Below, in pieces: positions 54,455 to 63,337 of a DNA stretch of 64,000 bases; position 1 is the first letter of the stretch; each line of letters starts with the position of its first letter. Below the pieces are notes generated by a model, which did not search any database, was not told the DNA's origin, and saw nothing but the letters and a program-made list of their open reading frames with translations. The translations under genes and the position numbers were made by a program. Origin of the DNA: Pseudomonas sp. Bout1. Its GTDB lineage: Bacteria; Pseudomonadota; Gammaproteobacteria; Pseudomonadales; Pseudomonadaceae. Location of the stretch: contig NZ_JAVIWK010000001.1 in NCBI RefSeq assembly GCF_034314165.1, positions 3,549,001-3,613,000 of the forward strand. The letters are read 5' to 3'.

Positions 54455-55936
54455 ATGTCCCTTCTACCTGGGCATCAAAGTGCTGATGAGCGCCTGCTCC
54501 ACAGCCAAGGCTACGATCAACAATTGCATCGTGGCTTGTCTCTCTGGTCTTCGTTTTCCGTAGGATTCGCCACTGTTTCCCCGGTGGTCGGCATCTATTC
54601 AGTGATGTCCCTGGGCGCCATGAGCGCCGGCCCTTCCTGGGTCTGGATCGTGCCGCTGTGCCTTGCGCTACAGCTGTTGGTTGCCTTGGTGTATGCCGAA
54701 CTCGCCTCCCAATACCCGCTGGCCGGCGGTTGTTACCAATGGGTCAAGCGCCTCGCCGGCGACCGCTGGGCCTGGTTTACCGGATTCATGTATCTGGCGT
54801 CGGCGCTGGCCTCGCTGACCACCGTGGCCTACCTCGGCGGTTTTTGGTTGTGGCTGTTTTTCACCGGCGAGCCACCCGCAGCCAATGCCCAAGTGTTCAG
54901 CGGTGCGGTGTTATTGCTGCTGGGCCTTGGGGTCAACCTGTTCGGGATCAACCCGCTGAAGTATTTCGTCAATGCAGGGATCGTTGCCGAGGCCATCGCT
55001 TCCATTGGCATTGGTGTGCTGCTGTTGGTGTTTTTCCGCAACCATTCCTTCTCGCTGGTGTTTGAAGGCCTGAGCGCCACCCAGCCAGGTGACGGTACGT
55101 ATTTCTCCGGTTTCCTTACTGCCATGGCGGTCGGCGGCTGGGCCTTTCTGGGGTTTGATGCGTGCTCGCAAGTGTCGGAAGAAACTGCCGACGCCCGCAC
55201 CTCGACGCCACGGGCCATCTTGCGCTCGATGATCCTGGTGGGGTTGACCGTGATGCTCACCGCCTTCGCGGTCACCCTCTCCTACTCCGACACGGCCGCG
55301 ATGGTCTCGGGCAGTGTCGTTGACCCCGTAACGCCCGCCGTCGTCGACGCGTTTGGCGCCTGGTCGGAGCGGCCCTTCGTCGCCGTGGTGCTGGTGGCGT
55401 TCATCGCCTGTGTGGTGTCGGTGCAAACCTATATTGGCCGGGCCGTATTCGGCATGGCGCGGGACTCTATCCTGCCCGCCTCGAACCTGCTGCGCCGGGT
55501 GGACAAACGCAAAGTGCCGTTTGCCGCGATGGTCTTCAGCACGCTGTTCGCCAGCTTTGGCCTTGCACTGGGCTTGAACGCCACGGCGGTGGGCACGCTG
55601 ATCGCGTTTGGCAGTGGCGGCTTCTTCATGGTGTTTCTGATTGTGGTGACGTGCGTCCTGCTCGCCCGCCTGAACGGCACATGGAAAGCCGAACCCGGCA
55701 CCTTCAGCCTCGGCCGCTGGGGTATCGCAGTCAATCTCGCGGCGTTCTTCTGGCTGGTGTTCGAAAGCATCAACGTGGCCTGGCCACGCGAATCCCTCGC
55801 GCCACCGGGTGCGCCATGGTTCCAGGTGTGGGCGGTGATTCTGGTGTTCTCGATCCTCGCGGTTCTTGGCTTGATCTATATGTTCTGGGCCAAGCCCTAT
55901 CAACGCACCGTCACCCCTCACTTGCGCACGCACTGA
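54455..55936 (+). CDS. APC-superfamily amino-acid permease
   Basis: 493 residues with about 12 membrane helices. Helix 1 reads FSVGFATVSPVVGIYSVM (unwound-helix G-rich motif of APC transporters), then ELASQYPLAGGCYQWVKRLAG, the consensus loop of the amino-acid/choline transporter (GABA permease-like) branch. AAGGA precedes the chosen ATG; a longer frame upstream lacks support. The iron alcohol dehydrogenase gene begins 13 nt later, so the pair likely imports and oxidises an amino-alcohol or amino-acid derivative. The substrate is not readable. Confidence 0.87.
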   Translation: MSLLPGHQSADERLLHSQGYDQQLHRGLSLWSSFSVGFATVSPVVGIYSVMSLGAMSAGPSWVWIVPLCLALQLLVALVYAELASQYPLAGGCYQWVKRLAGDRWAWFTGFMYLASALASLTTVAYLGGFWLWLFFTGEPPAANAQVFSGAVLLLLGLGVNLFGINPLKYFVNAGIVAEAIASIGIGVLLLVFFRNHSFSLVFEGLSATQPGDGTYFSGFLTAMAVGGWAFLGFDACSQVSEETADARTSTPRAILRSMILVGLTVMLTAFAVTLSYSDTAAMVSGSVVDPVTPAVVDAFGAWSERPFVAVVLVAFIACVVSVQTYIGRAVFGMARDSILPASNLLRRVDKRKVPFAAMVFSTLFASFGLALGLNATAVGTLIAFGSGGFFMVFLIVVTCVLLARLNGTWKAEPGTFSLGRWGIAVNLAAFFWLVFESINVAWPRESLAPPGAPWFQVWAVILVFSILAVLGLIYMFWAKPYQRTVTPHLRTH

Positions 55937-55949
55937 CACGGAGTTTCAA

Positions 55950-57146
55950 ATGTCTTCCCTTCACTATTGGAATTACCCCACGGACATTTTCTGCGGGCCA
56001 GGTGCGCTGGACGTCGTCGCCGAGCGCTGCAAACTGCTCGGGATGCGCAAGCCGTTGCTGGTGACCGACCCCGGCATGACCGCGCTTGAACCGCTGGCGT
56101 TGTTGAAAGCCCACCTGAGCCAGGCTGATATTCCGTTCGCGGTGTTCAGCGAGATCACCAGCAATCCGACCCTGGATGACGTAGCCCGGGGCGTGGCAAC
56201 GTTCCAGGCCGGCGGCCATGATTCGCTGATTGCACTGGGCGGCGGCAGCGCCATGGATGCCGCCAAGGGCATCAGCCTGGCAGCCGTCGACCGGCAAGGC
56301 CTGGAGCGTTTCGAATGGTCCCGGGTCATCACCCGCTACCCCAGCCTGGCGGATTTCCCGCGCCTGGACCTGCCCCGCCTGATAGCCCTGCCGACCACGG
56401 CGGGCACGGGGTCGGAACTGGGACGCGAAGCGGTGCTGACCCTGAGCGAACAGAACATCAAGCAGGTGATCAGCCACCCCGAGTTGCTCCCGGCCACGGT
56501 GATCCTCGACCCGCAGCTCACACGGGGCCTGCCGCCCGCCCTGACTGCAGCCACCGGCATGGACGCCCTCACCCACCACATCGAAGCCTTTTGCTCGCCG
56601 CTGTATCACCCGATGTCGTCCGGCGTTGCCGTCGAAGGTGTGCGGCTGATCCAGCAGCACCTGGTCAACGCCCACGCGGACGGCCAGGACATGGTTGCCC
56701 GTGAAGGGATGCTGGTGGCTTCCGCGATGGCCGCCGTAGCCTTTCAAAAAGGCCTGGGGGGCGTGCATGCCCTCGCCCATCCGCTGGGTGCCCGCTACCA
56801 CAAACATCACGGGCTGTTGAATGCGATCCTGTTGCCCTACGTGCTGGTGGCCAACCGCGACGTGGTCAGCACCGACATCGCACGCCTGGCGCGCTACCTG
56901 GAATTGCCGCAACCGGATTTCAATGGTTTCCTGACGTGGGTGCTGGCGCTGCGTCAACGCCTGGGCATCCCTTACACCCTGGCTGAAATCGGCCTGCACG
57001 CCGACGCCGCGCCCTGGGTCGGCGAACAGGCGGTTGCCGATATTTCGTCGTCAGACACCAATGCCCGTGTCCTTGATGCCAGCGACTACAGCCAGATCTT
57101 TCGCAATGCCGTACACGGCGAACTAGACGTGGTGTTCCGCCCGTAA
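55950..57146 (+). CDS. Iron-containing alcohol dehydrogenase
   Basis: 398 residues. NAD site GGGSAMDAAKG at 97-107. Metal ligands by family pattern: D205, H209 (GMDALTHHIE), H273 (GGVHALAH) and H287 (HKHHG), all present with the FucO-like 14-residue spacing between the last two. Catalyses interconversion of an alcohol and aldehyde. Co-transcribed with the permease; the 3' end overlaps the convergent LysR gene by 24 nt. Confidence 0.92.
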   Translation: MSSLHYWNYPTDIFCGPGALDVVAERCKLLGMRKPLLVTDPGMTALEPLALLKAHLSQADIPFAVFSEITSNPTLDDVARGVATFQAGGHDSLIALGGGSAMDAAKGISLAAVDRQGLERFEWSRVITRYPSLADFPRLDLPRLIALPTTAGTGSELGREAVLTLSEQNIKQVISHPELLPATVILDPQLTRGLPPALTAATGMDALTHHIEAFCSPLYHPMSSGVAVEGVRLIQQHLVNAHADGQDMVAREGMLVASAMAAVAFQKGLGGVHALAHPLGARYHKHHGLLNAILLPYVLVANRDVVSTDIARLARYLELPQPDFNGFLTWVLALRQRLGIPYTLAEIGLHADAAPWVGEQAVADISSSDTNARVLDASDYSQIFRNAVHGELDVVFRP

Positions 57147-57998
57147 GTCGTCGATAAACGCACGCACGGCCTCGCTCTGCGGGTGCCCGATGTGCGTGAT
57201 CAAACTGTGTTGCACCGCGTAATGCAGCGTCTCGGGGTGCAACGCGCGCATCTTCCCGCTTTCCAGCCACGGGCGGGCGTAATGGCCCGGCAAATACCCC
57301 AAGTGCGTCCCGGCCAATACGCCATGGGCCACCGCTTCCATATGGTGGGCGGTGGCGGATGCCCGCTGCGGCGTCACCGGCAGCACCTGGTTGGCGGGCA
57401 GGAATCCATGCGTGATCCAGTCGCTGGCCTGCAACTGTTCCAGGCTCGGTGAATCCACTTCAAACAACGGATGTTGATCCCCGCAAAAAATACCTATCGC
57501 TTCTGTGTACAACGGCTGGTAAGCCAGGGTTGGCAACGGCCGGCTGAAGTACGAGATGGCCATGTCCAGTTGCCCATCAATCACCGCCAACTCCAGTTCG
57601 GTGGGCGAGTTGACGAAGATGTGCAGGTGCATATCGTGCGCGCGCTGATAAAACCGCGCGATGGCCGCATCGATACGGGCCGTGGGCAAGGTCGCGATAT
57701 TGTCTGCCAGGCCCAGGTACAAATCGCCCACCAGGCGCCCGGACAAGTCCTGGGCCTCGTCGCGAAATGCATCCACCGCGCCAAACAACACCGATGATGC
57801 CTGGAGGATACGCTGGCCTTTTTCGGTCAGGCGGAACCCGCCCTTGCCGCGTTCGCACAGCCGATAACCCAGACGCTTTTCAAGCCCTGAGATGTGCGTG
57901 CTGATATTCGACTGGCTCATGTTCAGCTCGGCCTGGGCCGCCGTGAATCCGCCGCATTTAACTACGGTGGAAAAGATGCGCAGCAAGCGCAGGTCCAT
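57123..57998 (-). CDS. LysR-family regulator
   Basis: 291 residues. HTH at 1-60 (MDLRLLRIFSTVVKCGGFTAAQAELNMSQSNISTHISGLEKRLG) and a periplasmic-binding-like effector domain. A GTG seven codons upstream is an alternative start. Its stop lies inside the alcohol dehydrogenase gene, and it diverges from the Bcr/CflA exporter gene, which it may control. Confidence 0.9.
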   Translation of the reverse strand: MDLRLLRIFSTVVKCGGFTAAQAELNMSQSNISTHISGLEKRLGYRLCERGKGGFRLTEKGQRILQASSVLFGAVDAFRDEAQDLSGRLVGDLYLGLADNIATLPTARIDAAIARFYQRAHDMHLHIFVNSPTELELAVIDGQLDMAISYFSRPLPTLAYQPLYTEAIGIFCGDQHPLFEVDSPSLEQLQASDWITHGFLPANQVLPVTPQRASATAHHMEAVAHGVLAGTHLGYLPGHYARPWLESGKMRALHPETLHYAVQHSLITHIGHPQSEAVRAFIDDLRAEHHV

Positions 57999-58165
57999 GT
58001 CTGTCACGTTTCTGAGCACTGGCTTTCCCGCGGGGCAAAAAGAGCCCCATTCAACGTGAGCGCCTCGCCCGCGTCAATGTGTAGCCAGTCTGTAATCCCT
58101 GGCTTGTATACCCGCAGGGTGATCACTAAGCTGGCCGCTCTTTTTTACCGCCGCCCGGAACCTCC

Positions 58166-59371
58166 ATGCCTCGAAGTATCGCCCACCTCGCCCTGCTGCT
58201 GGGGCTGATCACTGCCGTCGGCCCCTTCGCCATCGACATCTACCTGCCGGCCTTGCCGACGCTGGGTGCCAGCCTGCACGCCTCGCCTGCCGCCGTGCAG
58301 ATGAGCCTGACGGTGTTCTTCATGATCATCGGGGTGTGCCAGCTGTTCTACGGGCCGATCAGCGATGTGTTCGGGCGCAAGCCGCCGATCTACGCCGGCC
58401 TGGTGATTTTCATCCTGGGCAGCATTGGTTGCGCCCTGGCGCCGAGCATCGAAGCGCTGATTGGCTTTCGTGCGTTGCAGGCCTTTGGCGCCTGTGCCGG
58501 GATGGTGATTCCGCGGGCGATTGTGCGCGACCTGTACACCGGCCACGAGGCCGCACGACTGATGGCGTTGCTGATGCTGGTGGTGAGCATTTCACCGATC
58601 CTGGCGCCGCTGGCCGGCAGCCTGATCATCGCGGTGTGGAGCTGGCGCGAAGTGTTTTTGGTGCTGGGTGTGGCGGCGGTGTTGTGCCTGATCATGACCG
58701 TCGTACAACTGCCGGAAACCCACCCCGCCGAGCGCCGCCTGGGCAAGACCCTGGGCAATGCATTCGGCAGCTACGGCGCGTTGTTGCGCGACCCGGTGTT
58801 TACCGGTTTGTCAGTGGTGGGCGGTTTTGGCCTGGCGACGTTCTTCGTGTTCATCGGCAGCGCGCCGTTCGTCTACATCGAGTACTACGGGCTTACGCCC
58901 ACGCAATTCAGCCTGTGCTTTGCCCTCAACGCCGCGTCGTTTTTTGCCCTGAGCCAACTGACCGCGCGCCTGAGTGCGCGTTTCGGCCTGGCGCCGCTGA
59001 TTCGTTGGTCGGTGGCGGGCGTGGCAACGGTGATGACCTTGCTGGCCCTTACCACCCTGTGGGGCAATAGCCTGCCGCTGATGATGGCGCTGCTGTTTAT
59101 CGGCTTTGGTTTCCTCGGCCTGTTGTTGCCGGCGGCCGGGGTGCTGTCCCTGGAAGATCACGGCGCGGTGGCCGGTTCGGCCTCGGCGCTGCTGGGCGCG
59201 ATCCAGATGATCACCGCCGCCGTGGCCATGTCCCTGGCCGGCGTGTTCGCCGACCATACACCGGCGCCCATGTTGGTCGGCATTGCCCTGAGCGCGGTGG
59301 CGGCGATGCTGACTGTGTGGTGGACGCTGCGCCGCCTGCCGGCGCACCTTCAGCCTCAGTCGCGTACCTGA
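58166..59371 (+). CDS. Bcr/CflA-family MFS exporter
   Basis: 401 residues, 12 helices. MFS motif A GPISDVFGRKPP between helices 2 and 3, and the start LITAVGPFAIDIYLPALP typical of Bcr/CflA drug-proton antiporters. The last 16 nt overlap the convergent aldehyde dehydrogenase gene. It may export a product or substrate of the neighbouring genes, but this family is also a generic multidrug class. Confidence 0.9.
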   Translation: MPRSIAHLALLLGLITAVGPFAIDIYLPALPTLGASLHASPAAVQMSLTVFFMIIGVCQLFYGPISDVFGRKPPIYAGLVIFILGSIGCALAPSIEALIGFRALQAFGACAGMVIPRAIVRDLYTGHEAARLMALLMLVVSISPILAPLAGSLIIAVWSWREVFLVLGVAAVLCLIMTVVQLPETHPAERRLGKTLGNAFGSYGALLRDPVFTGLSVVGGFGLATFFVFIGSAPFVYIEYYGLTPTQFSLCFALNAASFFALSQLTARLSARFGLAPLIRWSVAGVATVMTLLALTTLWGNSLPLMMALLFIGFGFLGLLLPAAGVLSLEDHGAVAGSASALLGAIQMITAAVAMSLAGVFADHTPAPMLVGIALSAVAAMLTVWWTLRRLPAHLQPQSRT

Positions 59372-60951
59372 CCCACCGAGCCCCGGGACCACTCGCCATT
59401 CACCAGCCGGTTGATGCCCAGGGGGTTGGCGTTTTGCAAGGCGGCGGGCAACAGGCTGTCCGGGTAGTTCTGATAGCAGACCGGACGCAGGAATCGATCG
59501 ATCGCCAGGCTGCCCACCGAAGTCCCCCGGGCATCGCTGGTGGCCGGGTAAGGGCCGCCATGCACCATGGCATCGCACACTTCGACGCCAGTCGGGTAGC
59601 CATTGACCAGGATACGGCCGACCTTCTCCTCCAGCAGCGGCACCAGCCATTGGTAGTTGAGCAGGTCGGTCGGTTCACCGATCAGGGTCGCCGTCAGCTG
59701 GCCGCGCAAGGCCCGCAGCGCTTGGTCAAGTTGCGCATCGTCTGCTACCTCGATCAGCACGGTGGTGGGGCCGAAGACTTCTTCCTGTAGCAACGGATGC
59801 CCTTCCAGCAGCAGCGCGAGGTCAGCCTTGAACAGCTGCGCTCGAGCCTTGCTGCCCTCCTGCGGTGCCCCCACCAGGTGCGCAACGCCCGGGCACGCCC
59901 TCAAGGCATTGACGCCTTTCTCATAGCTGCGCAGGCCACCCGCATTGAGCAAGGTCTGCGGTGCTTGTCCCGCCAGGTGTTCCTTGAGCTGCTCGGTGAA
60001 CGCGCTGAACGCCGGGCCACGGATACCGATTACCAGGCCCGGGTTGGTACAAAATTGCCCTGCGCCCAACACCACCGAAGCGGCCAGTTCACCAGCGATG
60101 GTCGTGCCCCGGGCAGCCAGCGCATCTGGCAGCAGGATGACGGGGTTGATGCTCGACATCTCGGCGAACACCGGAATCGGCTGCGCACGTTCGGCAGCGA
60201 TTTTGGACAGTGCGTTGCCACCGTGCAGCGAGCCGGTAAAACCCACCGCCTGGATCGCCGGATGCCTGACCAGGTCCGCACCGACGCCCTCGCCGAAGAT
60301 CATGTTGAACACGCCCGCCGGCATGCCGGTGCGCTTGGCGGCGCGTTCAATAGCGCAGCCCACCTGTTCGGCGGTGGCCATGTGGCCACTGTGGGCCTTG
60401 ACCACCACCGGGCAACCGGCCGCCAGCGCCGAAGCGGTGTCGCCCCCGGCGGTGGAAAATGCCAGCGGGAAATTACTCGCGCCGAACACCGCCACCGGGC
60501 CGACGCCAATGCGGTACTGGCGCAGGTCGACGCGCGGCGCCGGTTGGCGATCCGGCAGTGCCAGGTCGATCCGCGCACCAAGGCAGTCTCCCCGGCGCAG
60601 CGCCTGGGCGAACAGGCGCATCTGGTTGCTGGTGCGCAGGCGCTCGCCCTGGATACGTGCGGTGGGCAGTGCAGTTTCCCGGCAGACGATGGCGACGAAA
60701 TCCTGGTCCAGCGCTTCCAGCTCCTCGGCGATAGCCTCAAGGAATTCCGCACGCCGCACCGGGCTCAGTTGGCGATAAACACCAAAGGCATTTTTCGCCG
60801 CAAGAGCCGCCTGCCCTACTTCATCAAGCGTGGCCTGGTGGAACGCCCAAGGCAGGGCTTCTCCCGTGGCGGCATCGAAGCTCTGGTGACGGGGTTCACC
60901 CAGGCCGCTGCGAGCACCCGCGATAAACTGCTGGCCGAGTACAGGGTACAT
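59356..60951 (-). CDS. NADP-dependent aldehyde dehydrogenase (ketoglutarate-semialdehyde type)
   Basis: 531 residues. Signs: NFPLAFSTAGGDTASALAAGCPVVVKAHSGH (NADP site), GFTGSLHGG, catalytic Glu in FAEMSSINPVI and catalytic Cys in GAGQFCTNPG. This wording is that of the group containing alpha-ketoglutaric semialdehyde dehydrogenases, used in sugar-acid or hydroxyproline catabolism. AAGGAGG lies 9 nt before the chosen third in-frame ATG. 24 nt downstream of the aminotransferase gene, same operon. Confidence 0.9.
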   Translation of the reverse strand: MYPVLGQQFIAGARSGLGEPRHQSFDAATGEALPWAFHQATLDEVGQAALAAKNAFGVYRQLSPVRRAEFLEAIAEELEALDQDFVAIVCRETALPTARIQGERLRTSNQMRLFAQALRRGDCLGARIDLALPDRQPAPRVDLRQYRIGVGPVAVFGASNFPLAFSTAGGDTASALAAGCPVVVKAHSGHMATAEQVGCAIERAAKRTGMPAGVFNMIFGEGVGADLVRHPAIQAVGFTGSLHGGNALSKIAAERAQPIPVFAEMSSINPVILLPDALAARGTTIAGELAASVVLGAGQFCTNPGLVIGIRGPAFSAFTEQLKEHLAGQAPQTLLNAGGLRSYEKGVNALRACPGVAHLVGAPQEGSKARAQLFKADLALLLEGHPLLQEEVFGPTTVLIEVADDAQLDQALRALRGQLTATLIGEPTDLLNYQWLVPLLEEKVGRILVNGYPTGVEVCDAMVHGGPYPATSDARGTSVGSLAIDRFLRPVCYQNYPDSLLPAALQNANPLGINRLVNGEWSRGSVGQVRD

Positions 60952-60975
60952 GTTCATAACCTCCTTCATTGCCTG

Positions 60976-62223
60976 TCAGCCTCGGCCATAAGCGCTGAGT
61001 ACTTTGCGAATCGCATGAGCGATGCCTTGCAGGTGCTGTTCCTCGAAACGGTCGGTCCACCACATGCACACCGTTTCCTTGCAGGCCTTTTCCGCCACCG
61101 GGCAAACGCTGCCGGAAAAATCCTGTGGGGTGACGCCCGGCAAGGTGAACGGCAACCCAGAGGTACCGAACGTCTTGCGCTCGCGGATCACCGGGTAGCT
61201 GTACAGCGGCACCTCGCCCGGGTACCCGATAAAACCATCGATGCCTTCGGCCACCAGCGCTTTCATGACGTCCTGCATCGGCACCGTCAGTTGCGCCGTG
61301 TCCACGCGGAACGAATAGAAGAAATACACCCCAAGGGTGTCCGGCAACGGCAACACCGGCTGGATGGCCAGCCCGTCCAGCAACTCGGTCAGGCGATCGG
61401 CCGAGGCGACACGCGCATCGACAAATTGCTGCAGTTTCTCGACCTGCGCCAACCCTACGGCGGCCTGCAATTCGGTCATGTGGTAATTGGGCGCCAGGAA
61501 CAGGTGGTCGCGGCCACCGCGCTCGCGTGGCCAGCCCTTGTCGCTGCATGCACGCAGGCCGCGCCCGTTGTATTCGCCGCGATTGCTGATGACCATGCCA
61601 CCATCGCCAGTGGTCATGTGCTTGGACTGCTGGAAGCTGAAACAGCCGACATCGCCAAAGGTGCCGCACAACTGGCCTTTGTAGTACGCCAGGTGCGCCT
61701 GGGCGCAATCTTCGATGACAAACAGGTTGTGCTTGCGGGCAATCGCCATGATCGCGTCCATGTCTGCCGGATGACCAAACACATGGGTCACGATGATCGC
61801 CCGAGTACGCGGGGTGATGTTCTTCTCGATGGAGGCCGGGTCCAGGTTCTGGGTCAGTGGGTCAACGTCTGCAAAGACCGGCACCGCCAACTGCGCGAGC
61901 ACCGGGATCACCGTGCCAATGTCGGTGACCGGCGACAGGATGATCTCATCGCCTGGTTCCGGGTTAAGGAAGATCACCGCGGTATGCAAGGCCGCCGTGC
62001 CGTTGGCGACAGCAACTGCGGTCGATACGTCGTAAAGCTCGGCAAAGCGCTGCTCGAACTGGCGGGTCTTGGGGCCGACCAGAAAGGACAGGCTGCCGGA
62101 TCGGATTACTTCCAGCAGCAATTTTTCTTCCTCGGCACCGAAAGTGCGCCCGGACGCGTCACGGAAGCTGGGCAGCGTCCCTTCGATAGCGCGGGGCCCG
62201 CCATGGATGGCTAATTCGTTCAT
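60976..62223 (-). CDS. DegT/DnrJ/EryC1/StrS-type PLP aminotransferase
   Basis: 415 residues. PLP Lys201 lies in FSFQQSKHMTTGDGGM, the Asp for the pyridine nitrogen is D172 (VIEDCAQAH), and NGTAALH binds phosphate. These enzymes transaminate keto-sugars or related cyclic ketones; AHBA synthases belong here too. AAGGATTGATC precedes the ATG. Operon with the AroE-like and aldehyde dehydrogenase genes on either side suggests an amino-cyclitol, aminoshikimate-like or sugar-derived substrate (inference). Confidence 0.9.
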   Translation of the reverse strand: MNELAIHGGPRAIEGTLPSFRDASGRTFGAEEEKLLLEVIRSGSLSFLVGPKTRQFEQRFAELYDVSTAVAVANGTAALHTAVIFLNPEPGDEIILSPVTDIGTVIPVLAQLAVPVFADVDPLTQNLDPASIEKNITPRTRAIIVTHVFGHPADMDAIMAIARKHNLFVIEDCAQAHLAYYKGQLCGTFGDVGCFSFQQSKHMTTGDGGMVISNRGEYNGRGLRACSDKGWPRERGGRDHLFLAPNYHMTELQAAVGLAQVEKLQQFVDARVASADRLTELLDGLAIQPVLPLPDTLGVYFFYSFRVDTAQLTVPMQDVMKALVAEGIDGFIGYPGEVPLYSYPVIRERKTFGTSGLPFTLPGVTPQDFSGSVCPVAEKACKETVCMWWTDRFEEQHLQGIAHAIRKVLSAYGRG

Positions 62224-62256
62224 GATCAATCCTTCTTGCGAAATGAGTGCGGCCGG

Positions 62257-63069
62257 TTACAGGCCAAGGAAGTCCGCCATCAACTGCACCTGGTGTTCCA
62301 GCATATGGCGCCCCAGGTGGACCCGGCAGCCACGGTGTTCGGCCGCTATCAGCAACGCCGTGCGTTCAGGTTCCTGGACCACTTCCGCCACGGTCATCTG
62401 TGGGGTCAGTTGGGACACGTCCAGCGGCAACGGGTCGGCCGCATGCATGCCCAGCGAGGTGCCGTTGATGATCAGTTGGTGGCCGCTGGGGTCCTGGGTT
62501 CCGAGCGAAACCGCCAGGGCCGGGAAGTGGCGCAACAGCCGTTCCTTGAGTTCAGCGCTCTTGTGCTCACTGCGGTTGGCCAGGGTCAGGCGGGCGATGC
62601 CGGCCTGGGCCAGGGCAAAGGCGACCGCGTTCGCCGCACCGCCGGCCCCCACCAGGTACACCGACTGGCCTGCCACGTCGATGCCGGCATGCTGAAGCCC
62701 CCGCAGGAAACCGACGCCATCCAACTGATCACCCCTGAAGCGACCATCGGCCAAACGCCGGATCACATTGGCAGCCCCCACGGCGGCGGCCTGCTCACTG
62801 AGTTCATCGCACAACGGCAAGATGGCTTGTTTGAACGGCACCGTGACAATGGCACCGTCGAAGCTCAACACGGTTCGCAGGCTGTTGACGAAGCCTTCGA
62901 AATGCTCCGGCGCCACATTCATCGGCACCATGATCGCGTCACTGCCACGCTCACGGGCAATCCGGTTGATCCGGGGCGGCGCTTTTACATGGTCGGTGGG
63001 GTGGGCAAGAATGCCCAGCACCCGGGTTCTGCCCGTCACTTCTGGCGTGTTTTCTGGCCTGTCAGGCAT
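62257..63069 (-). CDS. Shikimate dehydrogenase-like (AroE family) oxidoreductase
   Basis: 270 residues. Catalytic Lys80 (VTVPFK), Asp117 (LDGVGF) and Rossmann loop LVGAGGAANAV at 139-149. The N-terminal substrate motif that in AroE reads HSxSP is here HVKAP, so the two Ser that hold the shikimate carboxylate are gone; the natural substrate is probably not shikimate. AGGAGCC precedes the ATG; upstream codons of the frame are unsupported. First gene of the minus-strand operon, divergent from a LysR gene 268 nt away. Confidence 0.88.
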   Translation of the reverse strand: MPDRPENTPEVTGRTRVLGILAHPTDHVKAPPRINRIARERGSDAIMVPMNVAPEHFEGFVNSLRTVLSFDGAIVTVPFKQAILPLCDELSEQAAAVGAANVIRRLADGRFRGDQLDGVGFLRGLQHAGIDVAGQSVYLVGAGGAANAVAFALAQAGIARLTLANRSEHKSAELKERLLRHFPALAVSLGTQDPSGHQLIINGTSLGMHAADPLPLDVSQLTPQMTVAEVVQEPERTALLIAAEHRGCRVHLGRHMLEHQVQLMADFLGL

Positions 63070-63337
63070 GTACGTGGCTCCTGTTCTGAAAAACATCCCG
63101 AATCGTCTTGTGGTCAGTGCGACGTCATGACAAACACCGCCAAACCCGCTGGATGAAAAGTACTGCACTTCATGCCGCACGAGTAATGACAAGTGCACCC
63201 CCTGCCGATAACCGTTGGCTATCCCCGGGTGCAAAAGCGCTCCAGCAAGCGCTTGCACCACGCTCGCAGGTCGCTAGCGTTTTCACGCCTGCTGATGCCT
63301 AATGCCGGGCACCTCCTCTAAAAAAAGCGTCCGCCTG

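Noticed and set aside
59797..62214. 805-codon plus-strand open frame antisense to the aldehyde dehydrogenase and aminotransferase genes
   Set aside because: It is Arg/His/Gln-rich with no domain pattern and mirrors two clear genes in GC-rich DNA; a codon-bias shadow. The same holds for long frames at 54911-55939, 55911-56999 and 58811-59650.
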